A stretch of 64,000 bases of DNA from Aralia elata (Eukaryota > Streptophyta > Magnoliopsida > Apiales > Araliaceae): contig CM068385.1 of assembly GCA_034770075.1 (NCBI GenBank), positions 54,940,746 through 55,004,745 on the forward strand. Reading direction: 5' to 3'. A program made the translations under genes and the position numbers. The notes beneath the pieces were generated by a model. It worked only from the letters and a program-made list of their open reading frames with translations. It did not search any database and was not told where the DNA came from. This document shows, in pieces, positions 33,472 through 45,224 of the stretch (position 1 is the stretch's first letter; every line of letters begins with the position of its first letter).

Positions 33472-35025
33472 GATAGGAAGTGTCCACAATTATTAATTAT
33501 AAGTTTTACTTATGTAATTATTCTTTTAAGGAAACTTTTTCCTCCAATTTAACCGTTTCTTTTAAAAACATAAGTAGTAATAAAAACGAATTCATTTCTT
33601 AACAGTAGTGTTAATTAGAAGAATAATTTTCCGTTTTCCACTTATGGATGCAGGGCTGTTCATGGCTAGGCAAGAGAAACTAATCTCATTGTGGGCCCTA
33701 GTTTGACTGTATTTGGAATGGTTTTGAGGTTCATTGCTGGTCCAGCAGCAATGGCTATAGGTTCAAATTGCTGTAGGTTTGCATGGAGATGTTTTACGTG
33801 TTGCAATCATTCCAGGTGATTATTTTTTTTGCTAATATATACTGTACTTGAAATTAGTTATGAGCATGCTATAGGTGCATTCTCTTGGTCATTGGAAATC
33901 TAGAATAATAAGAAAATTCAATAATATTTTTGGAACTTTGAAAATTTTAAGGAAAAAGGAAAGCAAAAGACCAAAATGCAAAATTATCTCGAATTTATCA
34001 ATATGCGGAGATATGGTATCCGACTATAATTTATAGCAAACCGAATCCTTTTGGATTGATCAGTTATGTACTTCCAATTATATCTTAAAAGGTAGATTTT
34101 GCATTAATAATAATTTTTTAAGAGAGGGATATGCTAACTAGTTAAATTTAAGGACACAAATATCATACATGCACAAACACGGGAGTATTTTACATTTTTA
34201 GTCAAAGCAAAATAACAAGAAAATAAAAAAGAAAATCCATTATTATTATTATTATTTTTTATTAGCAAAAGAAAAACCTTTCTCAATTATCTCTTATTAT
34301 AAAGGCTTCTTTAATATTATTGGAGCAAACATAATATCAATTGAAATGTAGAGAAACGAACTTATTCTAAATTATCCTATATTTTCCGAGAATTCATTTC
34401 CTTTTTCTAGAGTTTTCTGTGTACGAACAGAATAGAGAAAAACAGGTTAAATGCCTAACAGAAAAGGATCAACCGTGGTAGAAACGTGCACGAAAAGATA
34501 GCTATGTGTTAAGCGTGCAAGATGCACCCTTCTACTATAATTCTAAAGGAAAATGAAACATCATAATTACAATGGTGAATTTTTTACTTCGTTGTTATCT
34601 CCAAAAAGATAGAAAAAGGAAAAAAGAATAAAAGAAAAAATAACAAACAAAAAGTAAAAATACTACTACCAGATCATAAACCACACATTCATATAAAATT
34701 AAAAATACCGGATTAAAATGCAAAATTATACCTTAAGCTTATCATTTTGTAAGGGAGATATGGTATTTGACTTTATAATATAGTAAATCGCTATTTCGTG
34801 TTACAATTATTAATTAATGCAAATAAAGTCGTAATATTATAAGGTATAAATTAACATTGCAAAATTGATTTAAAAAATATATTTTTGAGTTACTAATTGT
34901 ATCACGAGAATAGCGATTTACATCATAAAGTCAGGTACCATACATTCATAAAGTAATTAACTTAGGGATACAATTTTACATTTTAGTCAAATCACCGAGT
35001 CTTTTAGCCGAAAACAACCACGTCC

Positions 35026-35062
<37 letters not shown>

Positions 35063-36184
35063 GGAAAAAGTGAATAAAAGGTACTCTCTCCATCCCAAAT
35101 TAAATACCCATTTTAACTTTTCTAAGTCAAATTGACTATTTTTATAATTAATAATCAAGTATATATAAATAAATTTTTAAAATTATAAAATTGGGGTTAG
35201 TAATAAATTGTATATACTTTATTTTGGTTATAATCTCTTCACTTATATTTTGGCAAAAATAATGCAAAAATTAGTTTTAAAAATAGTTAATTTGACTTTA
35301 AAAAGTCAAAACTAGGTATTTGATGGAGTCCGACTATATATTGCGAAAGATTTCTACCGAATTAACGATTGCGACGTATATCAATACATGAGATTGAATA
35401 TGATTAAATAATTGGTTCACTGTATCAAATATATCACAAAATTATTATTAATTAAATTTATTTATGTAAACTTATAATAAAAAAAATTAACAAGTAAAAT
35501 GATAATATATATCATTATTTCTGCGTTTAATTTAGGACGGAGAGAGTGGGGGAAACAAACAATACAACTCTTCAAGAGGAATGAGTATATTATTGGCTAG
35601 AAAGTTTGAAAATGATGATTCTTGTACTTTTACCTGAAATCTTTTATTACCTCGGTATCTATTTAATAAATCATTGTTATGCTAACTTACTATTCATGTT
35701 GTTGCAGGCTGCATTGCCCCAATCTATCACCTCTTTCATTTACGCCAAAGAGTATGGCTTGCATGCAAACGTACTTAGTACTGCGTAAGTTGTTATAATT
35801 AATACTTGGGTTGGTTTCAAATTATAAAATTATTATGGGTATTAAAAAGTAATTAAAAATATTTTTAAATTCAAAATTAATATATATAATTCATTAATAA
35901 TTACAAAACAATAATTCTTACTATCAGTAATATTTAAGTTACAAATAGTCCCTCACTGATTAAAATTTTTATATGTATTTTGGGGAAAAAGTCGGTAATA
36001 AATTTTATATTTTTGAGACTCGGAATATAATTAGGGAAAAAAAATATCAGGTTACAATATAATTGTTGACAATTGAAGTCTCACTACTCTCTCTCTCTCT
36101 CTCTTTCAGGGTTATATTCGGTATGATAGTGTCCTCTTCCGGTGTTCATTGGGTATTATGCCAATGTTGGAGTTTCTACATTGA
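31473..36184 (+). CDS. PIN5: PIN5-like auxin efflux carrier (short PIN), five exons, frame broken by extra bases
   Basis: Membrane carrier of the auxin efflux family; short PINs with a small central loop act mainly at the ER. Exons by homology and GT/AG sites: 31473-32200, 32581-32680, 33654-33815, 35708-35784, 36110-36184. Visible family segments are TPLYVALLLGYG, EFTAHVDPF (exon 1), a GTGT loop region (exon 2), GLFMARQEKLIS, FIAGPAAMAIGS and LHGDVLRVAII (exon 3), AALPQSITSFIYAKEYGLHA (exon 4), and VIFGMIVS with a C terminus reading LEFLH then TGA (exon 5). SITSF and YGLHA match PIN5 better than PIN8 or long PINs, and the central loop between about 32,000 and 32,150 is short. No single long frame exists: the first 54 coding bases hold six extra bases, and exons 1, 2, 3 and 5 hold more. 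I found only insertions, no deletions, and every splice site is intact. Intact gene with sequence errors is my preferred reading; a recent pseudogene is the alternative. Confidence 0.8.
33398..33472. repeat. Compound microsatellite (TA/CATA/TA/GA) in PIN-like intron 2
   Basis: Runs of TA, then CATA, TA again and about 14 GA units, inside the second intron. Confidence 0.9.
33969..34203. mobile_element. MITE-like element with ~25-bp inverted ends, PIN-like intron 3
   Basis: Left end GACCAAAATGCAAAATTAT and right end whose complement begins GACTAAAAATGTAAAATAC, enclosing about 235 bp with further inverted similarity. It is related to the element at 34711-34988. It has no coding capacity. The target duplication is not certain. 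Confidence 0.5.
34711..34988. mobile_element. Fold-back MITE with ~100-bp inverted arms, PIN-like intron 3
   Basis: The left arm starts GATTAAAATGCAAAATTATA. The right arm read on the other strand starts GACTAAAATGTAAAATTGTA. Both contain a TATGGTA(T/C)(T/C)TGACTTTAT phrase, then GTAAATCGCTATT and a CGTG(T/A)TACAATTA phrase. The arms cover most of the 278 bp, so the element can fold on itself. Confidence 0.65.
35084..35547. mobile_element. Stowaway-like MITE, PIN-like intron 3
   Basis: The left end CTCTCTCCATCCCAAATTAA and the right end (complement CACTCTCTCCGTCCTAAATT) match the CTCCCTCCGTCCCAAATTA type of plant Tc1/mariner-derived MITEs. An inner inverted pair (AAGTCAAATTGACTATTTT with AAAATAGTTAATTTGACTTT) suggests either one long element or two nested ones. 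The left flank is TA; the right TA is not preserved. Confidence 0.6.
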
Positions 36185-36525
36185 TATATCCATTTTAATA
36201 ATTAAGTTTATCTAACTACAGATGAGAGTTTGTGGGTGCTTCCATTATCTTGTTTTGTAGCTCTAAAAGAAATCTGATTATTTCAAACATCAATATGAAT
36301 CAATTTATTGATAATATTTCGTAGCATGTTATTTCAAGTGATTGGTAACAAAGCTTTAGCAAGTGATGGATGTTATGTTAACTTAATTTTTTCATTTTAT
36401 TTTTTACAAACAGTGCTTGTCTATATCAAAAATATAACGAGGTAATTAATATTGAGTAATTTTGGTTGATCTTGAGTCAACTCAACAATTCAACTTTAAC
36501 GATTCGATAGTCTAAAAGTTTATTT

Positions 36526-36607
<82 letters not shown>

Positions 36608-38151
36608 TTGCTAACTCTTCATGGTCCAAATTTGACATTTTCAAAAAGTTTTAAACGTCTAAATTTTTTTTGGTATTTCAATGCATTTCAAACTTCACAT
36701 GTAAGGAACTTTCATATGAATCACTTTCTTTTCGGTCTTTGTGATGTTTTATGACAGAAAGAAAGTCATGGAGTTTGAAAAGTCAAGAGCCATAATCAAA
36801 ATTAGAAAACCTTTGTGCCTTTTTTCTCTACAAACAATTGCCTTTTCATCTATCCATTAAATCTCAAAAGCTATTTCCTACTATAAAAATTTAATTAATC
36901 TTTTAAAATCTAAGTGCACAACATTTATTATATTAGATTATCAATTAATACGGTCTTAATTGAAATTTAACATACATTCATTATATAGATTCATTTATAA
37001 TAATTTTTCAAATTATAAATTAAATACATTGTACTAAGTGATCCTTTCTTGTTTATATTGACATATAATTCGTCAAAAAATCCACTAAATAAAATATAAC
37101 AAACTATTCATATTTTATCTTATACATGCATATAATAGATGTTAAAATTACGCGTAACGTTTTATACATAAAAAAAAGGATATTCGATAAATTATTTTTA
37201 AGTTTATCCGTGCAAAAGCACGGCTAAGCTTGTAACTTTATAAGTTGTGTTTTTATCATTCCCAAAAAACTAAAAGTCTTCAAAAGTACTCGGATGAGTT
37301 ACACAGTGGCATTTTAGCTTTGTTAAGCATAACATTATAAAACACCATGTACTCTTATTTAAGAATCCAGTTCACAATAACATACAATTAAGATCAACAC
37401 AGTTAAAATCAGTTAGTCTTTAAAAAACACTCAGTCAAAACTATAAAGTAAAAAGTAATTATAGGAAAGACAGATAAATAAATAAACAACACATGATGTA
37501 TTTAATAGTGATTGAGAATTTATAGTGATTGAGAGCCATAGACAACTTCTAAGTGATCATGACTTCCCTATCATAATTCATAAAGAGAATAATCAGGTTT
37601 TTTCTTAACAAGAAATCTTAGGGGTTGTTTGATAAAATTAAAATAGAAATGGTCTGAATAATTAAGCATGATTGAATGACTAAATGAAATAACTGAACTG
37701 AATAAACGTGTTTGATAATTATCTGTTTGAAACATATGAATAACTGTACTTTTCCATTTTAAAACCATCTGAACTATTTTGAATAAGTTTGGTTTGAATA
37801 CACATGCACATATATAATCATTAAAGGAATTTTAAAGTATGTAATGATAAATTTCATTGTAGACATCCAAAATTTGTGTTTTTAAAACTTAAAATTAATG
37901 AAAATATAAAATTAAGGGCCAAATTGCAAAATACCATGATTTTAGGATTTAAGTGGAAGATTAGAGGGACCTTGAAGCGTTGAGTAGAGAAACTTGGACT
38001 AAAGCTCCCATGTACAGGGCTTGGAACCTGCACCCAAAGTCGACTGTATGCCATACTGGCGGATCACAATCTAATTTCCCACGAATTTTGCTTCCTTTGT
38101 CCTTCCTTCTATGAATAAAAAGATGAAGCTTTCTTGGGAAAAGAGACTGCC
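36185..38151. other. 3' flank of the PIN-like gene and AT-rich intergenic DNA
   Basis: The first ~200 bp are probably the PIN 3' UTR. Beyond the microsatellite I see only AT-rich sequence and short frames that match nothing I recognise. Confidence 0.55.
36529..36607. repeat. Perfect palindromic trinucleotide microsatellite, (TAA)n then (TTA)n
   Basis: About 30 bases of TAA repeats run straight into about 45 bases of TTA repeats. A single strand of this can form one continuous hairpin. It lies 345 bp after the PIN-like stop codon, probably just beyond its 3' UTR. Confidence 0.9.
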
Positions 38152-38546
38152 TGTTAGAATTTAAGAATGAATAATATTGCAATCACATAAATATTACGGA
38201 TATTAAATGTAAGACGGAAAAGTAAGAACACATGATATATTCAGGTTCATTAATTTGGCTAGTCCTGTTTGTTTGATGTATTTATAAGATGCCTTTCACA
38301 CGCTCTACAATGATCCATACACCAAACAATATTTTTATAGTAACTAGAAAACTCTAACTGCTATAACATGAGCTCAAACTCGTAAGGTCCAATACATTAG
38401 TAAAACCCAAGACTAGACTACTAATAAATTCCCAAGCCCAATTACGCTTTTCACTTGGCTTTCAGGGCGTTGCCCCTTGCAACCCCTGACTACCCTGTCG
38501 TAGTAGCCATTAGTCGAACCTGCAGAAGTATGAGTCAACCCCAACA
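38152..38546 (-). repeat. 3' LTR (395 bp) of the copia element
   Basis: Read on the minus strand it starts TGTTGGGGTTGACTC and ends AATTCTAACA, typical copia termini. It follows a purine tract ATCAAGTAGGAGAA (38547-38560). A ~57-bp part of it (38486-38540) is repeated at about 47147-47203 with roughly 90% identity, which identifies the 5' LTR remnant. Confidence 0.7.
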
Positions 38547-38560
38547 TTCTCCTACTTGAT

Positions 38561-39171
38561 GAATACTTCTTGATAGCCATCTCAGATGTACACCACTCAA
38601 ACTTCGCCAAACTAACTACTTTAGTTAAGAAGTCTGCGCTGTTCATTATTGTGTCAACCTTCTCTAAGAGAATCAGTTTCTCATCAACCTTCTCTCTAAT
38701 GAAGTGATACTGGATATCAATATGTTTCGATTGTGAGTGGAATGCAGGATTATTTGCTAAGTGAAATAGCACTCTGACTGTCACACTTTAACTTCACTGT
38801 CTTCTGTTTAAAACCAAGCTCAACACACAACCTGCGAATCCATACCTCTAAAATGCAATGCAAAATCAGAAGTACCAACAAAGATACCTGAAAACTCTTT
38901 TTGATGGCAGTCCAATGCTCTTTTCCCGGGGTTTGACATATATCTTACTTAATACTCTCACTGCTTGAGTAATATCTGGTCTCAGTATATACCATTGCAT
39001 ACATTAAGCTTCCAACTGTGCTTGCATTATTGAATTTGAGCTATCTCCTCCTCCTCTTCTTTGGCCTTAGGACACTGATCTGCAGACAATTTAGTTCCTG
39101 TAGCCATAGGGGTTCCAATCGGTTTGCAGTCAATCATGTTGAATTTCTTCAACACCCTTCAATGTACTTCT
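38561..39171 (-). pseudogene. Copia pol C-terminal part (late RT and RNase H)
   Basis: Minus-strand fragments read YIEGC (just after the insertion point), then STVGSLMYAMVY, PGKEHWTAIKKSFQ, and after several frame changes HLANNPAFHSQSKHIDIQYH and KVDTIMNSADFLTKVVSLAK. These are the connection and RNase H end of Ty1/copia pol (HxKHIDxxYHF..ADxLTK). It ends near the purine tract of the 3' LTR. Stops and frameshifts make it non-functional. It is continuous with the RT part at 46192-47111 if the solo LTR is removed. Confidence 0.8.
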
Positions 39172-41147
39172 TGTGACACCCCCAAAATCTGAGTGCTTTC
39201 CACAACGGATCTGGTGCTCACTTCTAAATGTCTTTCATAACATTCACCAACAATATATTTGGTAAAAACTCGTTTATTTAAAAACTTATAACATAATCTT
39301 TATTCCAGAATCGTACATTTTACAATTTCCTATCACATTCCAAAGTCATATTACATTTGACTTAGTCTAATAGCATTAAAAATACAACTTTCCACCACGA
39401 AGCCCTTCTTCTCAACTTCAATACCATTTATTTAACCTAGACTTTTAATATTAGCAACCAGTCAGTTTTCAGGAAAGAGGGGGCTTTCCGTTAAAGCCGT
39501 GCTCAATTAGACAACCTCTTTCCTTGGCAAAACTTTCTAGACATTGCCAATAATGTTAATCGAGCATAGTTAAATGACTTCTACATCTACTAGCTTAAAT
39601 GTAAAGTACACAAACAATACATTCTTATAATAATTCCCAACTCTTTTAATCATATCTCCAAAGTTATTACAACTTTAAGTTCTATTACAAATAAAGAAGA
39701 CCAATTATCTAATCTTCTTTAACTTTATCTTTAGCTTCCTGACTCTTTTGGTAATTCCTTCCTTAACTAACAAATAAGATTTTTATTCGTAAGAATGAGC
39801 ATAAAATAACTCATCAAGTCTAACACATAACACATAAGAGAACTCACACTTCTCAGATTCAAAGGAATGAATAGCTCAATAAAAGATATAACAATTGTTT
39901 TAACATAGTAAAGCTGAGTGGTAATTAAACCAAGAATCGTTCGTACTGTCTTTTGACTTAGAACCATACTGTGGATATCTATAGGGGATCAACCTAACAA
40001 CATCCTATGTTATGCATAACATACAACACACCGACGATTTAATGACAGTGTTTAAATCGGTTACCCGACACATCATATTTTCCCCAATGAATAAGGGTTT
40101 GTTTATCTCAATTTACTTTATCATGCAGAGATCGCCCCAAAACAATTTGGTTTGACCAAAAGCTCAAATAAAGAACACAGTTCAATATTTCACGAATAAA
40201 CGTTCATCTTCTCAAGTTATGTCGAAACATACAGCAATAACTTTCATATTAAAAAATTATATTACGTTGTTGCACAAAGTGCATAAAATCAAGTATAAAA
40301 CAAGTAGATATCAACTTAGGATAGAAGACTTGTCTTGATGCGTATTTATAGTTAAACAATAAGCTTAAGTTGTTTAGTAAATCCTACACAATTTTAAGTA
40401 TATACGCGGATTCGTTTATCGTCTAATTATACTTTATAAGTCTTATATATTCATGATATGACTATTTTCATAGGTTGCATAAGCCCCAAAATTCTCTAAC
40501 AAAAATCCTTATTTTTAGGCCTAAATCCCGAATGGTGGCAGATTATTTAGCAGCCAGACCCAGTAACACTAAAACAACCATAACTCTTTCATAACAAAAT
40601 ATTTTTGGGTGACTCTTGCATCCATTCTCGTCAGAATTTCCCCATATACAACTTTCTTTTAGGTGAGAAAACCATATTCACCTAAAAGTCAGTATGACAA
40701 CTTGGTTCATAATTTCTTGTTTTAGCTAAGTGAAACATGATGCCATAAGCATTGCAAAGCTAAGCCATCATGTTTTACCACTCTATAACATCTAATAACA
40801 AAATCATAAATCTACTTATGTATAAATCCATAATTTTACTCAAGAATATTTGAAAATAATTTAAACATGGTAACAACTAGTGTTTTTGATCTTTTCTACT
40901 CTATACTTGTTTTGAGTTGAGCATGTTAACAACTAAGGATCATCATACCTTTACTCTAAACATAAATTGAATCGAAATTAAGCATAATAATAACTAAGAT
41001 TCTACCTCTTGGAGTGCAAGTTTTGACCACAATTGTGTAAGGCTTCAATACTCAAGTATAAGACTATTCTCACAATAACTCTCAATATCTTTAATGCTCT
41101 AAAATTACTTGGTGAAATGGTAAGGATTTAATGAAGGGGAAGGCTTG

Positions 41148-41155
41148 TATTTATA
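41148..41155 (-). promoter_or_regulatory. TATA box of solo LTR G
   Basis: TATAAATA on the minus strand in the context CCTATAAATACAAGCC, the same context type as the TATA boxes of LTRs D and E. Confidence 0.5.
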
Positions 41156-41190
41156 GGCTAGGTAAGGTTAGGGCATAATAGTCTTTTAAG

Positions 41191-44071
41191 TAGACCTTGC
41201 AAACGGGCCGGGCTGACCCAAACGGGTCGGGCCATTGACGGGCCGGGCCAAAATGGCCCGGATTTTGGTGGGCTAAAATTAGGCAGCTCGTGGCCCGGGT
41301 TAGGCCGGGCCGGGCCGACCCGCGAGCTTCTTTTATTTTTATTTTAAAAATCTGTAAATCACAAATTCACAATACTATTTAATCAACAAGCAATACAATG
41401 TAAACAAAAATGAAAACCAGTCCTCTTTCCAGGGAAAGTTTAGAAGAATAAACAAGCAATACAATCTAAATCATAATTAAGGCAGACATGAGACACCCTA
41501 GAGTAGTTAAAGTGAGTAATGTCTAATCACTCCTTGTAATTTCGTCCACGTTAGAACCCTTAGACTCTTGATTTGCAACTAGCCGTACCAAAAGTTGGTC
41601 GTCCGTCGGCCCATCATCTATATTAAAAAATGCAAATTTAAAATATCAATACCCAAAATTAAACTAAAAAACTACAATTAAATTAAAAATATTTACAACT
41701 AGAACAAACCTTGTATTTCATATCCACAAATCTAATTACGTCCACAAATTAATGCTTGGGCATTATCCGGTAAAAGCGAACTACGATATTTTGTGAGAAC
41801 TTTTGCTCCAAATGCTAAAGGGCCGACTCCGAAGTAACCGTTGTAATTGGAATTGATAAGATATCATATGCCATATTCGCTAGTATTGGATATCTATAAT
41901 AACATAATATTTGAAAGTACTAAATAGTCATTAGTCATGCATAAATAATAAAATAAAGGTATAATACTAGAATAAAAAATAAGGATTTGGGTACCTCTCA
42001 GAAAGTTTTTTCCACTCTTCTAGAATATTAAAAGAAGATTTGTTAGTGACCATTTTCTCCTCTAAGTATTGTTCCAATTCCGTTCTTGTTGATGTAGTAC
42101 CTTGCACTTCCCTCACAAACTCCTATTTAAAATTTTAAACATAAAAAATTCATCAACATAAATATGCAAAAAATTAAAAAAATTATAATACACGAAAACA
42201 TTACTTATATCAAACTCATCATCACTATGTTCACTTGTGCTAGTGATGGCAATAGTTGAAGTCCCTACACCATCTTGAGGTTGTTGTGAGCCATCTTTTG
42301 ACAACTCCGTTACATATTTCATGAACAAAGATTTCATAGCATCCACAATTTTCTCCATTTTTTTTATTTATAACATTATCATCACGCCCGTCTCAAATTT
42401 TTTCAATTTAAATTTGACAAATTGCACCTTATACCTTGGGTCAAGAATAGTAAGCTATGGACAAGATAACAACATAGTCGTTCTAAATATTTTTCAAACT
42501 TTGGCAACATCTCATTTGCCATGTTTCTAATTAGCTCAATCTCACAATACTGATTAACCATCAAAAGTTCTTTTATTCCTCAACACATGTAAGAAATACA
42601 GATTTGCTGTTGGATAACATGTTCCTAAAAAAAGTTCTGTAATTTTCCAAAATGTTTCAAAAAGTTGGTGATAGCTTGTGCTATTTCCCACTCATCATTT
42701 GATGGACAAGTTGTGTAAGATGATTCAACCATGGCATATTGAAGGAATACATCTTTAAATTTCAGAACTCTCTCAAGCATCTCCCATGTAGAATTCCATC
42801 TAGTCACACAATCCAAACGCAAACCCGATTCTACGGACACAAGCAATTGTTCACAACATTTAACAAACTTTAATAATCTACTTTCAGATCCCTTAATATA
42901 TTTGACACTCTCTCTCTGATTTTGCGTAAAGGTTCACTTGCAATTTTTCAAACCATCTTGAACAATGAAGATTTAATATGTGAGCAGAACACCGAACATG
43001 GAAAAAACTACCATTGCAAAGCAAGTTTCCTCTCAAATGAGCCTTCAAAGAAATTTTGCATGTTGTAATTGTTTGTTGCATTATCTAAAGTGAGAGAAAA
43101 GATCTTTTTTTCAATTCCCCAATCCTTCAAAAACTCAAAGATTTTTTCTGATAAAAGAGTACCAGTATGTGGTGGGGGGAAATAACTGAAATTTATAATC
43201 CTACTGTGCAACACATAATCATGATCAATAAAGTGAGCAGTTAAACAAATATAACCCTCACTAGTACCCAAGGACGACCATAAATCGGAAGTGAGACAAA
43301 TTCTACCCGCGGATATTCTCAAATGCACGTTTCAATTTCACTTTCTCAAGCTTATAAATTTTAATACAATCCGCTTTGGCAGTGTTTCTAGTATACGAAT
43401 TTCACCTCCAAATTCAAATAGTTATGCACTCTTCGTAATCCTTCATGTTCAACAATCAAGAATGGATAGTTATGCATCATGATTGCTTCAGCCATTTTAT
43501 CCCTATAAATAAGCTGACTAAATTTTCTATTATGCATTTTTCCTTCATGATCTAAATGTATTTGAGTCACATTTTTGTAAACTAAACCGGGACATGACTT
43601 TTCATGTGCATGCAAATTTCTAGTCCCATGAGAACTACTACCATCTCCAATAGCATAACTTTTTGTGCATGTTTTTACAATATGCTCTTAACTTTTTGGC
43701 TGAAGGATCTACCTTTTTTTCAAATTGATTCCAAATTAAACTTTCTTCCCTTCGTTTTCTCTTCGAACTACTAATTGGTTGTGACAAATTGTCCGAGCAT
43801 TCAACTCCCCCATCAATTGTTACACAATCCTGTCGATCCATGAGAACCCTACAAACAAAAAATATTTTTAAACAATTAACACGTACTCACCAAGAAAAAT
43901 ATAATGAGCTAACAAAGTAACAATGCACAAAAAGATTGTACAGAACATGCATATCTAAAATAAAGCTCGACAAGACAATAAAATAAAGCTTTTATTTGCC
44001 ATACACATCTATAATCTATATCATAAAGTGCACACAAACATGCAGTTTAGGTATGTGTACATGTGTGTGAT

Positions 44072-44127
<56 letters not shown>

Positions 44128-45224
44128 AGTCCTTGGAAACATTATAAGCAAACAAGCTGCCTATAAAAACACTAAGATACGTGAGCACTGAGCAAGTGTT
44201 TAAATATTAAAAATTCATGTATTCAGAGGCAGTTCAATTATATATGTAGTTAACTTAAAAGGAAAAAAAATAATAACACTGAACAAAAATCTTCACCTGA
44301 GCTGAGAACAGAGCCTCGTTCGGATAAAATCAAAATCAAATATGAAAATGTGCAGAATGACTTCTCCAAGTAATTCCCATACAAATTTTTGATAGAATTG
44401 ATAATAAGAAATTTATTTTTAAAAAAAAGAGACCCATTTTAATTTGGCCATTTCACTCTACCTTTTGGGTATTGACCTTGGCTGAGGAATTTCATCGAAC
44501 ACCTTATAAGTAGCTAAAATCAAGTTGAAACTTGAAAGTATGCATAGCCTCAAACTGCCAGGTTCAAAGCATATATACTGTAAATATTTTTTTTTTCATC
44601 CATCCAATCAAAGATTCAGTTTCGCTATATTTATAAAAACATATACAGAGAAAAAAGTGACCATAAATGGAATTTGAAGGAACCCCTGTAACTTTAAGCC
44701 ATGGATTCCACATGCCAGCAGAGTAGAAATGAAAGAAGTAGAATATATTCAAATTCAAAGCATCACTGCACAAATTTAGACTAACTAATCTACATTAAAA
44801 TTTCTAAAAACATACCTCTGTAACTATGAGCTTAGACTCTTAGTCACACTCTTAGTGAATGGGAGAGAGAGAGATCGCGGCGCGAGGGGGCGGTGGTAGC
44901 ACGGGGGCGCGGTGGCCTTCCTTTCTCCCTTTTTTTTTCTCTCTCTCTCTCTCCTTTCTCCGAGCGCAGCCGCTGCTCTTCTTTACTTCTTCTATGCTAG
45001 ATCTGACTTCTTAGTATACACTATACAATAATACAATAGCGAACTAGGTTTTTTTTAAAAGGGCCGAGTGGGCCGGGTGCCCACGGGCGGGTTATCGTTG
45101 GGCAGGGCTAAAATTGGGCCGGGCCAAAACGGCCCAAATTTTGACGGGCGAAAAAATTGAAGCCCAAAGCCTAGTTTTTGACGGGCGGGCTGGCCCGGCC
45201 CCCGGGCCGATTTTGCCAGGTCTA
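41191..45224 (-). mobile_element. hAT (Ac-like) transposon, 4,034 bp, inserted in solo LTR G
   Basis: Ends are TAGACCTTGCAAACGGGCCG on the left and, read inward from the right, TAGACCTGGCAAAATCGGCC. The flanks are CTTTTAAG (41183-41190) and CTTTTAGG (45225-45232), an 8-bp hAT duplication with one mismatch. Both subterminal regions (41200-41330 and 45060-45220) are packed with GGGCC/GGCCC words, typical of plant Ac/Tag-like elements. A minus-strand transposase gene lies inside. Microsatellites (GT)n(TA)n at about 44078-44128 and a GA/CT-rich block at 44865-44955 occupy the promoter-proximal side. Confidence 0.82.
41744..43841 (-). pseudogene. hAT transposase with BED-like finger and C-terminal dimerisation domain, frame-broken
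   Basis: Starts MDRQDC at 43841 (minus). In order: a basic segment and BED-finger-like region ending HAHEKSC (43841-43590), CLTSDLWSS..YICLTAHFID (about 43320-43210, with the catalytic-core Asp context TSDLW), FSLTLDNATNN (second core Asp, about 43110), VRCSAHILNL (about 42985), DCVTRWNSTWEML (about 42800), a Ser-rich stretch (42340-42190), LEQYLEEK (about 42070), EEWKKLSE and YPILANMAYDILSIP (about 41880), TVTSESA, and RSSLLPDNAQALIC (to about 41750). This is the RICESLEEPER/DAYSLEEPER type of plant hAT transposase. At least two frame changes fall in the BED region and near SESA, and TAG replaces the Trp expected after the LIC motif. The introns are not resolved. Confidence 0.78.
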
